Shown here: piece by piece, positions 6,041-8,234 of the stretch
Position numbering within the stretch: position 1 is the stretch's first letter
Layout of the letters: each line of letters begins with the position of its first letter
Source: an uncultured Rothia sp.
Lineage (GTDB): Bacteria > Actinomycetota > Actinomycetes > Actinomycetales > Micrococcaceae
DNA: 8,234 bases
Reading direction: 5' to 3'
Assembly (NCBI GenBank): GCA_937935205.1
Contig: CALGXU010000304.1
Coordinates: 1-8,234, forward strand
Made by a program: the position numbers and the translations under genes
The notes under the pieces: model-generated
What the model saw: only the letters and a program-made list of their open reading frames with translations
What the model was told of the DNA's origin: nothing
Database searches by the model: none

Positions 6041-7027
6041 ATGGCTAAGGCAGGTTCGCGCCCGGGCGCTACCAGCAAGAAGAAGGGTGCTACTAAGGGC
6101 ACTGGTGGTCACGGTCGTAAGGCGCTTGAGGGTAAGGGCCCTACTCCGAAAGCTGAGGACCGCGTTTATCACAAGGCGTATAAGATGAAGCGTGCGGCTG
6201 AGCGTCGTGCTGCTACCGGTACGAACCGTAAGTTCCAGACTCGTCTGGGCGGTAAGCGCGCTAGTGATGAGCTGGTGACTGGTCGTAATGCGGTGCTTGA
6301 GGCTCTGCGTACTGAGATTCCCTCGAAGCACTTGTACATCATGAGCCGTGTTGAGGTTGATGACCGTGTTCGCGAGATCATGACTATTGCGAATAAGCGC
6401 AACATTCCGATGCTGGAGATTCCGCGTAGCGAGCTGGATCGTTTGACTGATGGTGCTGTGCACCAGGGTGTTGCGATGCAGATTCCGCCGTACAAGTACC
6501 CGGATGCGACTGACCTGGTGCTGGATACTATGGAGCGTTGGCACTCGGGTAAGCTGTCGACTCCGCCGCTGTTTGTTGCTTTGGACGGTATTACTGATCC
6601 GCGTAACCTGGGTGCGATTATTCGTAGCGTGTCCGCGTTTAGCGGTGATGGCGTGATTATTCCTGAGCGTCGTTCGGCTGCTGTGACTGCTGGTGCGTGG
6701 AAGACTAGTGCTGGTGCGGCTGCTCGTATTCCTGTTGCGATGGCGACTAATCTGACTCGCGTGATTCAGCAGGCTAAGGAGCAGGGTATTTTCGTGATTG
6801 GTCTGGATGGCGGTGGCGATATTGAGTTGCCGGCTCTGGAGCTTGCGAATGAGCCGCTGTGCGTGGTGGTTGGTTCTGAGGGTAAGGGCCTGTCCCGTCT
6901 GGTGACTGAGAACTGCGATCAGATTGTGTCGATTCCGATTGATTCTGCGATGGAGTCTTTGAACGCGGCGATGGCTGTGGGCATTACTCTGTACGATGTT
7001 TCTCGTCGTCGCGCTTCCGCGAACTAG
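6041..7027 (+). CDS. rlmB: 23S rRNA 2'-O-methyltransferase, RlmB/TrmH (SpoU) family
   Basis: SAM-dependent RNA 2'-O-ribose methyltransferase of the SPOUT superfamily, probably modifying a guanosine of 23S rRNA in the peptidyl-transferase region. 328 residues. An N-terminal lysine/arginine/glycine-rich tail (about 1-65) is followed by a substrate-binding domain starting near ELVTGRNAVLEAL. The knotted catalytic domain shows motif 1 DPRNLGAIIRS (N189, R195), motif 2 VVVGSEGKGLS (278-283 GSEGKG) and motif 3 IPIDSAMESLNAAMAVG (S306, N308). The long basic tail resembles that of actinobacterial members and probably contacts RNA. A TrmH-type tRNA or other rRNA target cannot be excluded from sequence alone. 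It is the last gene before a strong terminator and lies next to an rRNA operon. Confidence 0.92.
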   Translation: MAKAGSRPGATSKKKGATKGTGGHGRKALEGKGPTPKAEDRVYHKAYKMKRAAERRAATGTNRKFQTRLGGKRASDELVTGRNAVLEALRTEIPSKHLYIMSRVEVDDRVREIMTIANKRNIPMLEIPRSELDRLTDGAVHQGVAMQIPPYKYPDATDLVLDTMERWHSGKLSTPPLFVALDGITDPRNLGAIIRSVSAFSGDGVIIPERRSAAVTAGAWKTSAGAAARIPVAMATNLTRVIQQAKEQGIFVIGLDGGGDIELPALELANEPLCVVVGSEGKGLSRLVTENCDQIVSIPIDSAMESLNAAMAVGITLYDVSRRRASAN

Positions 7028-7052
7028 AGTTTTGAAGTTAGCGAGCTGCAGC

Positions 7053-7068
7053 CTGTAGCTCTGTAGCT
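7053..7068. repeat. 8-bp tandem duplication after rlmB
   Basis: CTGTAGCT is repeated exactly at 7053-7060 and 7061-7068, between the rlmB stop and its terminator. A partly complementary AGCTGCAG lies just upstream at 7044-7051. It is probably a small slippage duplication. Confidence 0.6.
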
Positions 7069-7070
7069 TG

Positions 7071-7110
7071 AACAAGGAGGGCGCCCCCGTGAGGGGGTGC
7101 CCTCCTTGTT
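7071..7110 (+). terminator. Strong 18-bp hairpin terminator after rlmB
   Basis: Bases 7071-7088 pair with 7093-7110 over 18 bp, with one G-U pair (7083 with 7098) and a GTGA loop, a GNRA-type tetraloop. The sequence after it is pyrimidine-rich (CTGTCTCTTCTT) rather than a pure T-run. The long stem should block read-through from rlmB into the rRNA promoter region. It ends in AACAAG/CTTGTT, so the symmetric structure could also work against transcription from the right. Confidence 0.88.
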
Positions 7111-7326
7111 CTGTCTCTTCTTACCTTCCACGCCCCATATATCGGCTGTTCGGGGAGCTGCTGGAGGGTATTCTGCAGTTTTTTCGGGCTCTTTTGAAGG
7201 TTTTTAAACTTTTTTCAAAGAACTTTTGAGAGGCTTACCCTGCGTTGACTAGGGGTTTTAGTGCCCTGTTCGGGTCAGGATGAACCTAAACCCCCTTATT
7301 TGTGTCCCACTTCACCCTTTTTCGGG
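7111..7326. other. Non-coding stretch upstream of the rRNA promoters
   Basis: I see no gene here. The left part is mixed; 7179-7230 is T-rich, with TTTGAA (7193-7198) complementary to TTCAAA (7214-7219). Such an AT-rich block may help open DNA or act as an upstream element. An isolated TTGACT at 7245-7250 has no matching -10 at normal spacing. An inverted repeat follows at 7251-7296 and is listed separately. Confidence 0.5.
7251..7296. repeat. Imperfect inverted repeat with inner hairpin
   Basis: AGGGGTTTTAG (7251-7261) and CTAAACCCCCT (7286-7296) are complementary except at one position. They enclose a smaller stem, CCTG (7265-7268) with CAGG (7276-7279). TTATTT follows on the right, so it could act as a weak terminator, a transcription roadblock, or a protein site ahead of the rRNA promoters. 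Its role is unknown. Confidence 0.55.
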
Positions 7327-7362
7327 TTGCAGGGGCGTTTGGGGGTCTGTATAGTTGTATGA
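7327..7362 (+). promoter_or_regulatory. rRNA operon promoter P1
   Basis: TTGCAG (7327-7332) and TATAGT (7350-7355) are separated by 17 bases, with transcription expected near 7362. The core matches the housekeeping sigma pattern, and the position about 500 bases before 16S is normal for the first of several rRNA promoters. Sequence 7350-7372 is 20/23 identical to that of the second promoter. Confidence 0.65.
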
Positions 7363-7374
7363 GTCGCCGCGGCG

Positions 7375-7412
7375 AGGAGGAAAAAACGAAGAGCTTCTTC
7401 GGTGTTTCTCCT
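7375..7412 (+). other. Stem-loop in the P1 leader
   Basis: An outer stem pairs AGGAG (7375-7379) and AAA (7381-7383), with one bulged G, to TTTCTCCT (7405-7412). An inner stem pairs CGAAGA (7387-7392) with TCTTCG (7396-7401), loop GCT. It would form in RNA from P1 only, soon after initiation. It may be a pause, attenuation or processing element; the function is inferred. Confidence 0.5.
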
Positions 7413-7443
7413 AGTCAGAAGCGGTTTGACTGGCTTTCAATTG

Positions 7444-7449
7444 TATAGT
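7444..7449 (+). promoter_or_regulatory. Possible third rRNA promoter -10
   Basis: TATAGT at 7444-7449 is the same -10 hexamer as in P1 and P3. The nearest -35-like TTGACT (7426-7431) is only 12 bases away, too short for a normal promoter. It may be a decayed promoter, or one that uses a regulator in place of the -35. Confidence 0.3.
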
Positions 7450-7547
7450 GTTTTGGTTTCTTGCTTAGAAGATTCTCAGGTTGCCTGTTGGTGATGGTGG
7501 AAGAGTTTAGGAAAGAAACATTGTGGTGTGAATCACGGAAAACGGAT

Positions 7548-7583
7548 TTGCATGGCAAACGAAACGCTGGTATAGTTGATTGA
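7548..7583 (+). promoter_or_regulatory. rRNA operon promoter P3, proximal
   Basis: TTGCAT (7548-7553), a 17-base spacer and TATAGT (7571-7576) give a start near 7583, about 287 bases before 16S. The core and the first transcribed bases are nearly those of P1, including TGAGT at the same offset and GCCGCGG after it. I number it P3 because of the weaker TATAGT lying between the two. Confidence 0.7.
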
Positions 7584-7605
7584 GTTGCCGCGGGAACGCG
7601 GTAAC
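7584..7605 (+). other. Leader hairpin with GNRA tetraloop
   Basis: A 9-bp stem pairs 7584-7592 with 7597-7605, with one G-U pair and a GGAA loop. It sits at the very 5' end of the P3 transcript and may protect it or set early transcription speed. The P1 copy keeps GCCGCGG, but there it forms a 12-bp palindrome (7364-7375) instead. Confidence 0.6.
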
Positions 7606-7624
7606 AAACGAAATAACATGAATG

Positions 7625-7658
7625 ACCGTTCAACGGTAAAACATCCTTCGAATGAAGG
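7625..7658 (+). other. Two small leader hairpins
   Basis: ACCGT (7625-7629) pairs with ACGGT (7633-7637) across loop TCA. CCTTC (7645-7649) pairs with GAAGG (7654-7658) across loop GAAT. They lie between P3 and the conserved leader element, where rRNA antitermination sites of boxB type commonly hold short hairpins. The assignment is by position only. Confidence 0.45.
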
Positions 7659-7681
7659 GGTTGAGGTGTTGAATCGGTGTG

Positions 7682-7704
7682 TTGCTTGAGAACTCAATAG
7701 TGTG
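7682..7704 (+). promoter_or_regulatory. Conserved rRNA leader element (boxA-type antitermination region)
   Basis: TTGAGAACTCAATA at 7686-7699, with flanking TTGC and GTGTG, matches from memory the conserved leader block of mycobacterial and other actinobacterial rRNA operons. There it belongs to the antitermination signal read by Nus factors. TTGAG/CTCAA is also a short inverted repeat. The exact boxA bases cannot be fixed from this sequence alone. Confidence 0.65.
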
Positions 7705-7718
7705 CTTTGTTCAATAAA

Positions 7719-7734
7719 ATCACCGAATGGTGAT
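7719..7734 (+). other. Leader hairpin after the boxA-type element
   Basis: ATCACC (7719-7724) pairs perfectly with GGTGAT (7729-7734) across loop GAAT. The loop is identical to that of the hairpin at 7645-7658. CACCGA (7721-7726) could instead pair with TCGGTG at 7674-7679, enclosing the conserved element, so two folds compete. Confidence 0.5.
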
Positions 7735-7769
7735 GGAAACTGAAACTAATACCAAATATTTATTGATAT

Positions 7770-7855
7770 TTGATAATCATCAAATGGTTTCAAATTTAGT
7801 CAGCTTGAGTCACGCACCCCCGTGTGTGATTCGCTGTTTGAGATCAGATTATCAA
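7770..7855 (+). other. 16S leader stem structures (probable processing region)
   Basis: TTGATAATC (7770-7778) and GATTATCAA (7847-7855) are perfectly complementary, bracketing a second hairpin. In that hairpin 7807-7817 pairs with 7822-7832 over 11 bp (two G-U pairs), loop CCCC. A competing local hairpin, TTTGAT/ATCAAA, uses 7769-7784. The sequence immediately before 16S normally pairs with sequence after 16S for RNase III cleavage. That partner is outside the window, so the local folds could be alternatives. Confidence 0.5.
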
Positions 7856-7869
7856 GCTTTTCTATTTTT

Positions 7870-8234
<365 letters not shown>

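Noticed and set aside
7245..7250. TTGACT as the -35 of an additional rRNA promoter
   Set aside because: No -10-like hexamer is found 16-18 bases downstream (the sequence there is around TGTTCGG).
7415..7633. 72-codon minus-strand frame in the rRNA promoter region
   Set aside because: It covers the promoter P3 and the leader hairpins; the composition is non-coding and no family is recognised.
7772..7777. GATAAT as the -10 of a promoter close to 16S
   Set aside because: The hexamer is good, but there is no -35 at normal spacing. The region is AT-rich, so a chance match is likely, and it lies in stem-forming leader sequence.
7111..7869. tRNA or riboswitch upstream of 16S
   Set aside because: No cloverleaf with a TTCRANY arm and no known riboswitch core is visible; the structures are simple hairpins of an rRNA leader.

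Overview
This window looks like a chromosomal core region of a high-GC Gram-positive bacterium (Actinomycetota, Micrococcales). The partial 16S rRNA at the right end, including its V1/V2 variable loops, matches from memory the genus Rothia, most closely the R. mucilaginosa group. That genus call is recall and was not confirmed by a search. The gene order gpmA-senX3-regX3 followed by ispD-ispF-cysS-rlmB is a typical actinobacterial arrangement. All complete genes lie on the + strand, and I see no phage, insertion sequence, CRISPR array or defence genes.

Layout. Bases 1-304 hold what may be the last 21 codons of an upstream gene, a direct repeat, a small terminator and the gpmA promoter region. 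gpmA (phosphoglycerate mutase, 305-1042) ends at a strong stem-loop. A promoter with a TATACT -10 then precedes the two-component pair senX3 (1250-2377) and regX3 (2419-3102), which by family controls the phosphate-starvation response. Fifteen bases later begins ispD (3118-3861), then ispF (3951-4433); these encode two steps of the non-mevalonate (MEP) isoprenoid pathway. cysS (4527-5945, cysteinyl-tRNA synthetase) and rlmB (6041-7027, 23S rRNA 2'-O-methyltransferase) follow, each with promoter-like sequence of its own. An 18-bp hairpin terminator closes the block.

Bases 7111-7869 carry no convincing protein gene. This is the promoter and leader region of an rRNA operon. It has two closely related promoters (TTGCA-N18-TATAGT), each followed by nearly the same early transcribed sequence, then a chain of small hairpins, a conserved TTGAGAACTCAATA leader element, and stem-forming sequence just before 16S. 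The first ~365 bases of 16S rRNA run off the right edge.

Most of the window is ordinary housekeeping sequence, and I found no new biological system. The observations most worth checking are regulatory. A perfect 11-bp tandem repeat duplicates the cysS -10 element immediately before a probable leaderless GTG start. The rRNA promoters appear duplicated together with their initial transcribed region. gpmA may also be leaderless. Neither phoU nor carD, which sit near these genes in some relatives, is present here.
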